DNA from: a bacterium
GTDB lineage: Bacteria; Bacillota; Clostridia; Lachnospirales; Lachnospiraceae
Assembly (NCBI GenBank): GCA_028727105.1
Contig: JAQYOU010000178.1
Coordinates: 1 to 37,693 of the forward strand
Reading direction: 5' to 3'
Length of the DNA stretch: 37,693 nt
Shown: piece by piece, positions 1 to 8,499 of the stretch
Layout: every line of letters starts with the position of its first letter
How positions within the stretch are numbered: the stretch's first letter is position 1
The notes under the pieces: generated by a model
Told to the model about the DNA's origin: nothing
The model's input: only the letters and a program-made list of their open reading frames with translations
Databases searched by the model: none
Translations under genes and position numbers: made by a program

Positions 1-2
1 TC

Positions 3-1283
3 CGCTGGTATTTCTACATCAACAGTGCACCATGGCTGCCAAACCGTTTCCATGGAAAAGCTGTTCAGGAAGGACAGCGCAAGTTCATGGGTACCCTTTG
101 GAACACCTACGCATTCTTCGTTTTATATGCGAACATTGACAATTTTGACGCAACAAAATATACACTGGACTACGAGAAGCTGTCTGTCATGGATAAGTGG
201 CTGTTATCCAAGCTGAACACCCTGATCAAGTCCGTGGATGATAACTTAAACAACTATCGCATCCCTGAGGCAGCCCGTGCGCTGGATGACTTTGTGGATG
301 AGATGAGTAATTGGTATGTGCGCCGCAGCCGTGAACGTTTCTGGGCAAAGGGCATGGAGCAGGACAAGATCAACGCCTACATGACGCTGTACACTGCTCT
401 TGTGACCGTTGCAAAATGTGCGGCTCCCATGATCCCCTTCATGGCAGAGGACATTTACCGCAATCTGGTATGCTCGATTGATAAAGCTGCTCCCGAGAGC
501 GTTCATCTGTGCGATTTCCCGGTAGCAAACGAGGCATGGATCGATGCAGAGCTTGAGAAGAACATGGAGGCAGTATTAAAGATCGTTGTTATGGGTCGCG
601 CCTGCCGTAACTCTGCAAACATCAAGAACCGCCAGCCTATCGGCACGATGTTCGTGAAGGCTCCGGAGACACTGCCTGAGTTCTACACAGAGATCATCGA
701 GGATGAGCTGAATGTGAAGAAGGTCGAGTTTACAGAAGATGTCAGCAAGTACACCGATTACACCTTCAAGCCTCAGCTTCGCACGGTCGGCCCCAAGTAC
801 GGCAAGTTCTTAGGCCAGATCCAGAAGGCATTGGCAGAGCTTGACGGCAACGCTGCCATGGCAGAATTGAAGAGTAAAGGAAGCATCACTCTTGACAGTG
901 TTTCTTCGGATGTTGTACTATCAGAGGAGGATCTGCTGATCACAATGACACAGATGGAAGGCTATCAGACCGAAGGTGACAACACAGTGACCGTTGTTCT
1001 GGATACGAATCTGACGGAAGAACTCATCGAAGAGGGCTTTGTCCGTGAGATCATCAGCAAGCTCCAGACCATGCGTAAAGAAGCAGGATTTGAGGTGATG
1101 GACCGTATTCGCGTATCATACGTGGCAGACGGCAAGGTGGCAGACATCTTTGCATCCCATGGCGACGAGATCTGTGGAGAGGTATTGGCAGACGCACTTA
1201 CATCGGGGGTTGTAAGCGGCTACGAGAAGGAATGGAACATTAACGGGGAAAAGGTTACACTTGGAGTGGAAAAAAACGCATGA
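3..1283 (+). CDS. ileS: Isoleucyl-tRNA synthetase, 3' part (5' end outside window)
   Basis: Cytoplasmic enzyme that charges tRNA-Ile with isoleucine. The reading frame is open from base 3, so the first ATG inside the window (87) is internal. The visible 426 residues start with RWYFYINSAPWLPNRF, which in this family lies just after the KMSKS loop. They continue through the helical anticodon-binding domain (KWLLSKLNTLIKSVDDNLNNY, then WYVRRSRERFW) and a C-terminal extension ending in GEKVTLGVEKNA. No C-terminal cysteine cluster of the zinc-binding kind found in the common bacterial type is present. The NSAPWLPNRFHGK and RKFMGTLWNTYAFFVLYA stretches fit the eukaryote-like type 2 enzyme common in Clostridia. 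The HIGH and KMSKS motifs lie outside the window, so activity cannot be judged. glgP follows 44 bases after the stop. No internal frameshift is seen. Confidence 0.95.
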   Translation, partial: RWYFYINSAPWLPNRFHGKAVQEGQRKFMGTLWNTYAFFVLYANIDNFDATKYTLDYEKLSVMDKWLLSKLNTLIKSVDDNLNNYRIPEAARALDDFVDEMSNWYVRRSRERFWAKGMEQDKINAYMTLYTALVTVAKCAAPMIPFMAEDIYRNLVCSIDKAAPESVHLCDFPVANEAWIDAELEKNMEAVLKIVVMGRACRNSANIKNRQPIGTMFVKAPETLPEFYTEIIEDELNVKKVEFTEDVSKYTDYTFKPQLRTVGPKYGKFLGQIQKALAELDGNAAMAELKSKGSITLDSVSSDVVLSEEDLLITMTQMEGYQTEGDNTVTVVLDTNLTEELIEEGFVREIISKLQTMRKEAGFEVMDRIRVSYVADGKVADIFASHGDEICGEVLADALTSGVVSGYEKEWNINGEKVTLGVEKNA

Positions 1284-1327
1284 AATTGCCATTTTTCAAA
1301 TCGGGGGAGACTAGAGGAGGAAATGAA

Positions 1328-3796
1328 ATGACAAACAAATTCTTTGAGAAAGAGACATTTATTCAAAATGTCAAGAACACCGTAAAAACCCTGTTTCGCA
1401 AGAACCTTTCCGAAGCAAGCCAGCAGGAGATCTATCAGGCAGTCAGCTTTGTAGTGAAAGAGGTCATCATCGACCAGTGGCTGGCAACACAGAAAACGAT
1501 GGACCAGATGGATCCGAAAACAGTCTACTATATGTCCATGGAGTTTCTGGTTGGCCGTGCACTGGGCAATAACCTGATCAACCTGACTGCTTATAATGAA
1601 GTGAAAGAGGCACTGGAGGAGATCGGCCTGGATCTGAACCTGATCGAGGATCAGGAGCGTGACCCGGCTCTTGGAAACGGTGGTCTGGGACGTCTGGCAG
1701 CCTGCTTTATGGAGTCCTTGTCTACACTGGGCTATCCGGCTTATGGCTGTGGTATCCGTTATCGTTACGGAATGTTCCGCCAGAAGATCAAGGATGGCTA
1801 TCAGGTGGAGGAGCCGGATAACTGGTTAAAGGACGGCTATCCCTTTGAACTGCGCCGCCCCGAGTATGCTTACACCGTAAAATTTGGCGGATATGTCCGC
1901 GCAGAGTATGATCAGGCAACCGGAAAGACACGCTTTGTTCATGAGAACTATCAGGCAGTGACTGCCATTCCGTATGATATGCCGATCGTCGGTTACAATA
2001 ACAATGTCGTAAATACCCTTATGATCTGGGATGCTGAGCCTGTGGAGTGCTTCAAGCTGGATTCCTTTGACAAGGGTGATTATCATAAGGCAGTGGAGCA
2101 GGAGAACCTTGCCCGCAACCTGGTAGACGTGCTCTATCCCAATGACAATCATGTGCAGGGCAAGGAGCTTCGTCTGCGCCAGCAGTACTTCTTTGTATCC
2201 GCCAGCGTACAGCGTGCGGTTGCGAAGTTTATGAAGAACCATGATGATATCCATGATCTGCCGAAGAAGGTGACCTTCCAGATGAACGATACTCATCCGA
2301 CGGTTGCCGTGGCAGAGCTCATGCGTATCTTACTGGATGAGTACGGCTTAGAGTGGAATGATGCGTGGAAGATCACCACACAGACCTGTGCGTACACAAA
2401 CCATACGATCATGGCAGAGGCACTGGAGAAGTGGCCTATCGAGATCTTTTCCCGTCTGCTTCCCCGTATTTATCAGATCGTTGAGGAGATCAACCGCCGT
2501 TTCATCTTACAGATCCAGGCAAGCTTCCCCGGCGATCAGCATATGATCCAGAAGATGGCGATCGTTTATGACGGAAAAGTAAAGATGGCACATCTTGCCA
2601 TCGCAGCAGGATATTCTGTCAACGGTGTGGCAAGACTGCATACAGAGATCCTGAAGAATCAGGAACTGAAGGAGTTCTACCAGATGTTCCCTGAGAAGTT
2701 TAACAATAAGACCAACGGTATTACCCAGAGACGTTTCCTGCTGCATGCGAATCCGCTGCTTGCAGACTGGATCACCGATCGCATCGGAAACGACTGGATC
2801 ACCGATCTGAGTCATCTGGAGCGTCTGGCAATCTATGCAGACGACGAGAAGGCCCAGGCTGAGTTCATGAATATCAAATATCAGAACAAGCTGCGTCTTG
2901 CAAAATATATCAAGGAGCACAACGGAATCGAAGTAAATCCCCGTTCCATCTTTGACTGCCAGACCAAGCGTCTGCACGAGTACAAGAGACAGCTCATGAA
3001 CATTTTGCACGTGATGTATCTGTACAATGAGCTGAAGGAGCATCCGGATATGGACTTCTATCCGAGAACCTTCATTTTTGGTGCAAAGGCAGCAGCCGGA
3101 TACAAGAATGCAAAGCTGACCATCAAGCTCATCAACAGCGTGGCTGATGTCATCAACAATGATCCCACCATTAACGGCAAGATCAAGGTTGTATTTATTG
3201 AGGATTACTGCGTATCCAACGCAGAGATCATCACCTCCGGAGCAGATGTTTCCGAGCAGATCTCTACCGCCAGCAAGGAGGCATCCGGAACCGGTAACAT
3301 GAAGTACATGTTAAATGGCGCCATCACCATCGGAACCATGGACGGCGCAAACGTGGAGATGGTAGAGGAAGTCGGCGAGGAGAACATCGTGATCTTTGGT
3401 ATGAGCGCAGATGAAGTCATCGCCCACGAAAAGGCAAGAGACTATGATCCGATGCAGATCTTCAATAACGATCCGCAGATCCGTCAGGTGCTGATGCAGC
3501 TCATCAACGGCTTCTACTCAAAGAACGACACCGAGCTGTTCCGTGACCTGTACAACTCTCTGTTAAATACAAAGTGTACACAGTACGCAGATACCTACTT
3601 TACACTGGCTGATTTCCGTTCTTATGCGGAGGCACAGAAGAAGATCACTGAGATGTATAAAGACGAGAAGGGCTGGGCAAAGAAGGCGATCCTGAACACT
3701 GCTCACGCCGGCAAGTTCTCTTCTGATCGTACCATTCAGCAGTATGTTGACGAGATCTGGCATCTGGATAAGATGAAGGTAACCGTAGAAGACTAA
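1328..3796 (+). CDS. glgP: Glycogen/alpha-glucan phosphorylase
   Basis: Releases glucose 1-phosphate from the ends of glycogen or maltodextrin in the cytoplasm, using pyridoxal phosphate. The 822-residue length is normal for the family. The hallmark EASGTGNMKYMLNGA is present, with the cofactor lysine at about residue 659, followed by the expected ITIGTMDGANVEM. The N-terminal YYMSMEFLVGRALGNNL and the DPALGNGGLGRLAACFMES glycine loop are also intact. An ATG at 1280 overlaps the ileS stop and is in frame, but the ATG at 1328 is preferred: it has GAGGAGG at 1314-1320 with normal spacing, and the protein then begins MTNKFFEKETF. The gene may be read from the ileS transcript, since no terminator or promoter is evident in the 44-base gap. 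No other glycogen gene is nearby. Confidence 0.96.
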   Translation: MTNKFFEKETFIQNVKNTVKTLFRKNLSEASQQEIYQAVSFVVKEVIIDQWLATQKTMDQMDPKTVYYMSMEFLVGRALGNNLINLTAYNEVKEALEEIGLDLNLIEDQERDPALGNGGLGRLAACFMESLSTLGYPAYGCGIRYRYGMFRQKIKDGYQVEEPDNWLKDGYPFELRRPEYAYTVKFGGYVRAEYDQATGKTRFVHENYQAVTAIPYDMPIVGYNNNVVNTLMIWDAEPVECFKLDSFDKGDYHKAVEQENLARNLVDVLYPNDNHVQGKELRLRQQYFFVSASVQRAVAKFMKNHDDIHDLPKKVTFQMNDTHPTVAVAELMRILLDEYGLEWNDAWKITTQTCAYTNHTIMAEALEKWPIEIFSRLLPRIYQIVEEINRRFILQIQASFPGDQHMIQKMAIVYDGKVKMAHLAIAAGYSVNGVARLHTEILKNQELKEFYQMFPEKFNNKTNGITQRRFLLHANPLLADWITDRIGNDWITDLSHLERLAIYADDEKAQAEFMNIKYQNKLRLAKYIKEHNGIEVNPRSIFDCQTKRLHEYKRQLMNILHVMYLYNELKEHPDMDFYPRTFIFGAKAAAGYKNAKLTIKLINSVADVINNDPTINGKIKVVFIEDYCVSNAEIITSGADVSEQISTASKEASGTGNMKYMLNGAITIGTMDGANVEMVEEVGEENIVIFGMSADEVIAHEKARDYDPMQIFNNDPQIRQVLMQLINGFYSKNDTELFRDLYNSLLNTKCTQYADTYFTLADFRSYAEAQKKITEMYKDEKGWAKKAILNTAHAGKFSSDRTIQQYVDEIWHLDKMKVTVED

Positions 3797-3810
3797 TAAG
3801 GAGAATAAAA

Positions 3811-4335
3811 ATGGCTAATCAGAATCCGATCGTGACGATCGAGATGGAAAACGGCGATATCATGAAGGCAGAGCTGTATCCGGAGATCGCACCGAATACC
3901 GTAAATAATTTTATCAGCCTGATCAAAAAGGGCTACTATGACGGCGTGATCTTTCACCGCGTGATCCCCGGATTTATGATCCAGGGCGGAGACCCGGACG
4001 GCACCGGAATGGGCGGCCCCGGTTATTCCATCAAGGGTGAGTTTACGCAGAACGGCTTCAAAAATGATCTGAAGCACACACCGGGTGTTCTTTCTATGGC
4101 AAGAACGATGATCCCCGACTCTGCCGGAAGCCAGTTTTTCATCATGCATGAGACCAGTCCTCATTTGGATGGCGCTTATGCAGCATTTGGAAAACTGATC
4201 GAAGGCTTAGAGGTTGTGGATAAGATCGCAAGGGTAAGGACCGATTATTCTGACCGTCCGATGGAGACGCAGAAGATGGCAAAGGTGACGGTTGAAACCT
4301 TTGGCGTGGATTACCCGGAACCGGAGAAATGTTAA
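3811..4335 (+). CDS. Cyclophilin-type peptidyl-prolyl isomerase
   Basis: Catalyses cis-trans isomerisation at X-Pro bonds and assists protein folding. The 174-residue single-domain protein has no signal peptide, so it is probably cytoplasmic. The cyclophilin core FHRVIPGFMIQGGDPDGTGMGGPGY is present in pieces starting near residue 49; the catalytic arginine is residue 50, with F55 and Q58 in the expected places. SQFFIMHE and LDGAYAAFGKLIEGLEVVDKI follow as in active members. AAGGAG lies about 10 bases before the ATG. It starts 14 bases after glgP and its stop overlaps the next gene (ATGTTAA at 4329-4335), so the two are probably translationally coupled. Confidence 0.94.
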   Translation: MANQNPIVTIEMENGDIMKAELYPEIAPNTVNNFISLIKKGYYDGVIFHRVIPGFMIQGGDPDGTGMGGPGYSIKGEFTQNGFKNDLKHTPGVLSMARTMIPDSAGSQFFIMHETSPHLDGAYAAFGKLIEGLEVVDKIARVRTDYSDRPMETQKMAKVTVETFGVDYPEPEKC

Positions 4336-5252
4336 GCCGGGAACAGGAGCTGTTCCGATCCGTAAAAAGTATTGAATATGTCTGCTATCGCAAAAGCGAG
4401 GCAACAGATGAAGAGTTAAAACGCCTGCTCCGGGAGCTTCCCGGGGCGGGCGTTACGCTTATAGAGCTGGATGAGAAGGACAGGTGCGCGTCGGATGTCG
4501 GGAAGGCTTGTGCAGGCAGTCAGAGTCATGCAGTGGAAGAACGGAGCAGACAAATTTCACCCCGGCCGGAGACGACGCTGCTGCTGGCGGGCTCGGTGCA
4601 GACGCTGGCGCTGGCGAAGGGCACAGGGATGGCGACCGTGGGATACGGACAGCTTACTTCAGGAGCAGACATTCTCGTGGAGGGCTTTGACGAGGTGGAC
4701 GTGCAGTTTCTGGACCGGATCATGAAGCGTGCCCAGGGACTGCCGTGGATCACGGTGGTGACCGAGCGCTGTTATCTGCGGGAGATTACGCTGGACGATA
4801 TGGATGATCTGTTTGCGCTGTATGCACAGCCGGGTATCACAGACTACACAGAACCGCTTTATGAGCGACCACGGGAGGAACAGTATACAAGGGACTATAT
4901 TGATAAAATGTACCGTTTTTACGGTTACGGCATGTGGCTTGTGTGCGACTGGGAGAGCGGCGTGCTCATGGGGCGTGCAGGGTTTTCGCATCAGGATCTG
5001 GGAGATGAGATCGTGCTGGAGATGGGTTATATTATCGGTGTGCCTTATCAGAGACAGGGCTATGCCACGGAGGTGTGTGAAAAACTGATCGAGTTTGCAC
5101 GCGCGAATCTGTTAGATTTCGGAACTCTGAACTGCTTTGTGGAGCCGGGGAATACGGCGAGTCACGGATTGATGGAAAAGCTGCATTTTGACCGGATCGG
5201 AATGGTGCAGATCAGTGAAAAAATGATGGTGCGTTATCAGATAGAACTGTAA
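4329..5252 (+). CDS. GNAT acetyltransferase with an N-terminal HAD-like remnant
   Basis: The 307-residue protein has two parts. Residues about 140-307 form a RimJ/RimL-like GNAT domain: RCYLREITLDDMDDLFALY opens it, IIGVPYQRQGYATEVCEKLIEFA is the acetyl-CoA binding motif, and FVEPGNTASHGLMEKLHFDRIG closes it. Residues 1-135 contain LLLAGSVQTLALAKGTGMATVGYGQ and ADILVEGFDEVDVQFLDRIMKRA. This resembles the C-terminal half of a HAD-family phosphatase core, but the catalytic DxD segment is absent. Residues about 52-85 (around RCASDVGKACAGSQSHAVEE) look like low-complexity linker. The start overlaps the cyclophilin stop by 7 bases and has no independent strong ribosome binding site, consistent with coupling. 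The substrate is unknown. The GNAT call is firm; the HAD relationship is inference. Confidence 0.82.
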   Translation: MLSREQELFRSVKSIEYVCYRKSEATDEELKRLLRELPGAGVTLIELDEKDRCASDVGKACAGSQSHAVEERSRQISPRPETTLLLAGSVQTLALAKGTGMATVGYGQLTSGADILVEGFDEVDVQFLDRIMKRAQGLPWITVVTERCYLREITLDDMDDLFALYAQPGITDYTEPLYERPREEQYTRDYIDKMYRFYGYGMWLVCDWESGVLMGRAGFSHQDLGDEIVLEMGYIIGVPYQRQGYATEVCEKLIEFARANLLDFGTLNCFVEPGNTASHGLMEKLHFDRIGMVQISEKMMVRYQIEL

Positions 5253-5265
5253 TATTTCGGACGAA

Positions 5266-5310
5266 CCTCACATAGATTGTACCACTAGGACAAATCTATT
5301 GTGGGGAGGA
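5266..5310 (+). promoter_or_regulatory. Hairpin that can bury the ribosome binding site of the next gene
   Basis: CCTCACATAGATTGT (5266-5280) is largely complementary to ACAAATCTATTGTGGGGAGG (5290-5309), with small bulges. The 3' arm contains the GGGGAGGA ribosome binding site of the membrane-protein gene at 5317, so the folded form would hide it. The complementarity is visible in the sequence; a regulatory role is inference. Confidence 0.55.
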
Positions 5311-5316
5311 CATTCT

Positions 5317-5691
5317 ATGGAACGACAGGCTAGAAAAGAATCAATGCTCATACCGGTACTGGTCATACTTGTGACGATGTATATCATAACCGGCATGCTG
5401 CTTTTGCTGCTGGCATTTCTCATGTATAAGCTGGATCTGACCGAGCCGGTGGTGAACGGTGCCATCATTGCTATCTATATCATAGCCGGATTTTTCGGCG
5501 GTTTTCTGATGGGAAAAAAGACAGGTGTCAAAAAATATCTGTGGGGACTACTCATGGGCGCACTTTATTACGGGGTGCTGATCCTTGTGGGTCTGATCCT
5601 GCATCAGGGACTGGGCGCAGAACCGGTGCATCTGCTCTCAACGATGGTGCTGTGTCTGCTGTCGGCAACGGCAGGCGGAATGGTCAGCTGA
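5317..5691 (+). CDS. Small four-helix membrane protein, TIGR04086-like
   Basis: A 124-residue integral membrane protein with four hydrophobic segments, roughly residues 11-33 (LIPVLVILVTMYIITG), 45-65 (VVNGAIIAIYIIAGFFGGFLM), 72-92 (KKYLWGLLMGALYYGVLI) and 103-123 (LLSTMVLCLLSATAGG). Size and pattern match the TIGR04086 family of Firmicutes, whose function is not known. I believe this family is often found close to the SCIFF peptide genes; here scfA is about 9.9 kb downstream. The ATG at 5317 is chosen over an in-frame ATG at 5299 because GGGGAGGA at 5303-5310 is correctly placed for it and would lie inside the longer reading frame. A bidirectional terminator follows at once. Confidence 0.8.
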   Translation: MERQARKESMLIPVLVILVTMYIITGMLLLLLAFLMYKLDLTEPVVNGAIIAIYIIAGFFGGFLMGKKTGVKKYLWGLLMGALYYGVLILVGLILHQGLGAEPVHLLSTMVLCLLSATAGGMVS

Positions 5692-5740
5692 AAAAAGAGC
5701 AGATAGGAATGTGAAGGATCACGTTCCTATCTGCTTTTTT
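5691..5740. terminator. Bidirectional rho-independent terminator
   Basis: AGCAGATAGGAA (5698-5709) pairs perfectly with TTCCTATCTGCT (5724-5735), and the stem can extend inward through GTGA/TCAC. It is flanked by AAAAAA on the left and TTTTTT on the right, so it can end transcripts from both the membrane-protein gene (+) and the EAL gene (-). Confidence 0.92.
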
Positions 5741-5756
5741 AACATACGTTCATGAT

Positions 5757-7430
5757 TCAGTTTCTTGAAGATTGCAGCTTTTCGATAAATTCATTCAGCG
5801 GCAGCGGCCTGGAATAATAATATCCCTGGATACTGCTGACACCGCATTCTTTTACGATCCGGCACTGCTCTTCCGTCTCCACGCCTTCTACGCAGGCCTT
5901 GGAGCCGTAGATGTCCGCCAGACTGCTGACAACGGTAATGAGCTTTGCATTATTTGCATCCTTGGCGACATTATCAATAAATGATTTATCGACCTTGATG
6001 ACTTCGCACTTTAACTGGTTTAAGATATCCATGGAAGAATATCCTGTGCCGAAATCATCAATCGCAAAGAGCACGCCGATGGAGCGAAGATCGGAGACGA
6101 TCGCCGAGAGGCGTGTCATGTCGAGCAGACGACAACGTTCTGTGATCTCCAGGCAGAGATTGCGCGGTGAAAAGCCTGTCTCATCAAGAGCCTGTTTTAC
6201 CATAGAAACAAAAGAGTCCTGACGGAGCTGCTCGAAGGAAACGTTAACATTGATTTCAAAATCAGGATATGTATCCAAAACAGGTTTCATATCTGTCAAT
6301 GCTTTTCTCAGGATCCACTCGCCGAGCTGTACGAATGCCGGATCATTTTCGATGATCGGGATAAAGCGGTTTGGCGGAACGAGGCCATACGCCGGAGTCT
6401 GCCAGCGAAGCAGCGCTTCGGCACCGTAAAGTGTGCCGGTCTTTGCATTCATGATCGGCTGATAATAGAGCATAAAGCCCTGGCAGTCGTTGACGATGCT
6501 CTTTCGGATCGCGTTGATCAGAGTCAGAAGGCTTGTCCGGTTCTCATCGGCCTCATCATTAAAAATGTGTAAGCTTCCGTTTTTGCGCTCCTTGGAAATG
6601 TTGTAGGCATATTCCAGACAGGAGAACATTGCCTGCGGGCTGATCTGAAATTCTTTGATCTCCATGGCACTTCCATAGATCCGAAGATTAGGACGGTAAC
6701 CATCGATGACCAGCTTTTCTGAAATCTCTTCCCGAAGCGACTCATAACTTATTTTCATCTCATCCAGAGAAAGTGAGGATGAAAGCAAAACAAATTTTAC
6801 GCCGCTCACGCGATAGAGCACGCCCTCGTTCCGGAACCGTTCCTTCAACAGCTGCACCAGCTTGTGGATGACAAGATTTCCGAAATCGTAACCCCACATT
6901 TCGTTGACCGTTGCAAAATGTCCCACGCCGATCATCATGATGTTGGCTTTTGACTGCTTGCTGTAGAGCACATTCAGATGTTCAAACAGACCGAACTGAT
7001 TTTGAAAGCCGGTAAGAGAGTCCATGCTGTTTACTAATCCATGGTTTCGTATACAGCCGACAAAATAATCCGGACTGCCATCTGCATCCAACAGAACAGT
7101 TCCGCGACAGGTGCAGACCACATATCTTCCCATGCGATCCCTCGCACGGTACTGCATGTCATGTCCCTTGTCTGTGCCGGAAAAGATATCGGCAATGCTC
7201 TGGTGATAGTTTTCTTTGTCATCCGGATGAATGTGCTGTTCCCAGATATCGCCGGCTTGATACATGTATTCGCTGGGGAGATCGAAGTACTGAACAGCCT
7301 CGGCAGACCACTTGGAAAAATCGTATTTCATGTCGCATAAATAGACATAGGAACCCTCGGATACAACCTCAAACGCATGGTATAGCTTGTCCAGTGTAGA
7401 TTTTCGTTTGGCGCTAATCGTGTTCGTCAT
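5757..7430 (-). CDS. PAS / degenerate GGDEF / EAL protein (probable c-di-GMP phosphodiesterase)
   Basis: A 557-residue soluble protein with three domains. Residues about 15-130 are a PAS_3-like sensor (HIHPDDKENYHQSI, then RDRMGRYVVCTCRGTVLLD). Residues about 135-290 are a GGDEF fold introduced by DSLTGFQNQFGLFEHL, but the signature is replaced by SGVKF (209-213), so cyclase activity is unlikely. Residues about 310-550 are an EAL domain with its key residues kept: EAL at 338-340, N396, E428, DDFGTG from 458, K482, E515 and E518. The likely reaction is therefore hydrolysis of c-di-GMP to pGpG, possibly controlled by the PAS domain. An in-frame ATG 24 codons upstream was rejected because GGCGGTGA sits just before the chosen start and the promoter lies inside the longer version. 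No signal peptide or membrane segment is visible. It is oriented against both neighbouring + strand genes. Confidence 0.9.
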   Translation of the reverse strand: MTNTISAKRKSTLDKLYHAFEVVSEGSYVYLCDMKYDFSKWSAEAVQYFDLPSEYMYQAGDIWEQHIHPDDKENYHQSIADIFSGTDKGHDMQYRARDRMGRYVVCTCRGTVLLDADGSPDYFVGCIRNHGLVNSMDSLTGFQNQFGLFEHLNVLYSKQSKANIMMIGVGHFATVNEMWGYDFGNLVIHKLVQLLKERFRNEGVLYRVSGVKFVLLSSSLSLDEMKISYESLREEISEKLVIDGYRPNLRIYGSAMEIKEFQISPQAMFSCLEYAYNISKERKNGSLHIFNDEADENRTSLLTLINAIRKSIVNDCQGFMLYYQPIMNAKTGTLYGAEALLRWQTPAYGLVPPNRFIPIIENDPAFVQLGEWILRKALTDMKPVLDTYPDFEINVNVSFEQLRQDSFVSMVKQALDETGFSPRNLCLEITERCRLLDMTRLSAIVSDLRSIGVLFAIDDFGTGYSSMDILNQLKCEVIKVDKSFIDNVAKDANNAKLITVVSSLADIYGSKACVEGVETEEQCRIVKECGVSSIQGYYYSRPLPLNEFIEKLQSSRN

Positions 7431-7467
7431 AAAATCACCGCCTATGATTATAGTTTCTTTTTTTACT

Positions 7468-7495
7468 ATTGTAGCATATTCTGAGATAAAAACAA
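7468..7495 (-). promoter_or_regulatory. Promoter of the EAL gene
   Basis: On the minus strand TTGTTT (7490-7495) and TACAAT (7468-7473) are separated by 16 bases, a plausible housekeeping sigma promoter. The predicted transcript would begin about 30 bases before the chosen start codon. Confidence 0.6.
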
Positions 7496-7569
7496 CTGAC
7501 ATTTATGACAATTGCACAAAAAAGGACGCTTGTTGTTACTGGAACGAGGTACGAGTGAACAGTAAGCGC

Positions 7570-7598
7570 TTGTTAATCGGATGAAAATTGTATATGAT
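7570..7598 (+). promoter_or_regulatory. Promoter of the GNAT and giant-protein genes
   Basis: TTGTTA (7570-7575) and TATGAT (7593-7598) are separated by exactly 17 bases, 33 bases before the GNAT start. No promoter-like sequence was noticed in the 11-base gap before the giant gene, so this may drive both. Confidence 0.7.
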
Positions 7599-7630
7599 AG
7601 ACACAGAGGATGGAAAAAGGAGAGATATCT

Positions 7631-8488
7631 ATGCGGATTGTACCTATTACAAATGAGAACAGAATCGGATTTTTGCCACTCATTCCACAGGAACTGCTCC
7701 GTGGCCGGGAAAAACTGTTTGGCGCGATAGACGGATCCACAGGCTGTGGACTGGCAGCGTATGAAATGCTGGAGGACCGTTGCGTGATCAACTGGCTTTG
7801 GGTAGCGCCGGAATGGCGGGGAGAAGGGGTTGCTTCTGCGCTATTAGATGAGGTATGTGAGGACGCTTTTTCGAAAAGGGAGCATGTCCAGCTCTGCTAC
7901 AAAGCCGCGCTGGACGGTTGTGAGATCTTAGACCTGATGCTGATGCGCAGGGGGTTTTTGGTAACAGTCGGGGATGTCCTTCGTTGTGAGTTGAACGGGG
8001 AGCAGCTTTTACATAGTCCGCTGATGAGAAAAGCCAGACCTTACAAACAGAGAGGAACACGGATCCTTCCGCTTTCCAAGGTTGAACCATATGCCCTGCG
8101 TGCATGTGTGGTAATGAATGAGGAGCATGAGGAGTATCAGGCGAGCCGGGCAGATTATGCGGGCGCGGATGCAGAGCGCAGCATGGCGCTGATGGTAGAT
8201 ACAAAGGTGCAGGGCTGTTTGCTGATTCATCCGGACGGGGAACCGGGTTGTCTGAAGGTGAGTATGTTTTATCTGGATGAGGCCTGCTCCAATATGGGAA
8301 TCGCTTTTTTGCGCACCTGCGTGACGCATTGTATGGAGTTTCCGGAAGGGATAAAACGAATCCGTATTCTGGCGGCGAGTCAGCATGTGAAAAAGATGGT
8401 CGTTACGCTGCTGGGAGATGTGACATATCAAACGGAACAGGTGCATGATGCACAGTGTTATCGCGAGAAGTCGACGAACGATAGATAG
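7631..8488 (+). CDS. Tandem GNAT-fold acetyltransferase, substrate unknown
   Basis: 285 residues. The N-terminal half is a recognisable GNAT domain: INWLWVAPEWRGEGVASALLDEV carries the R-x-G-x-G/A acetyl-CoA loop. The C-terminal half (about residues 140-285) looks like a second, weaker GNAT-like fold without a clear cofactor loop (GCLLIHPDGEPGCLKVSMFYL, then IAFLRTCVTHCMEF). Such paired architectures are known among bacterial acetyltransferases. The ATG at 7631 is preferred over 7610 because AAAGGAGA (7617-7624) lies directly upstream of it. The stop is 11 bases before the giant gene, and the shared orientation and single promoter suggest one operon. Whether the enzyme modifies the giant protein cannot be told from sequence. 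Confidence 0.82.
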   Translation: MRIVPITNENRIGFLPLIPQELLRGREKLFGAIDGSTGCGLAAYEMLEDRCVINWLWVAPEWRGEGVASALLDEVCEDAFSKREHVQLCYKAALDGCEILDLMLMRRGFLVTVGDVLRCELNGEQLLHSPLMRKARPYKQRGTRILPLSKVEPYALRACVVMNEEHEEYQASRADYAGADAERSMALMVDTKVQGCLLIHPDGEPGCLKVSMFYLDEACSNMGIAFLRTCVTHCMEFPEGIKRIRILAASQHVKKMVVTLLGDVTYQTEQVHDAQCYREKSTNDR

Positions 8489-8499
8489 AGGGAGGTTGT

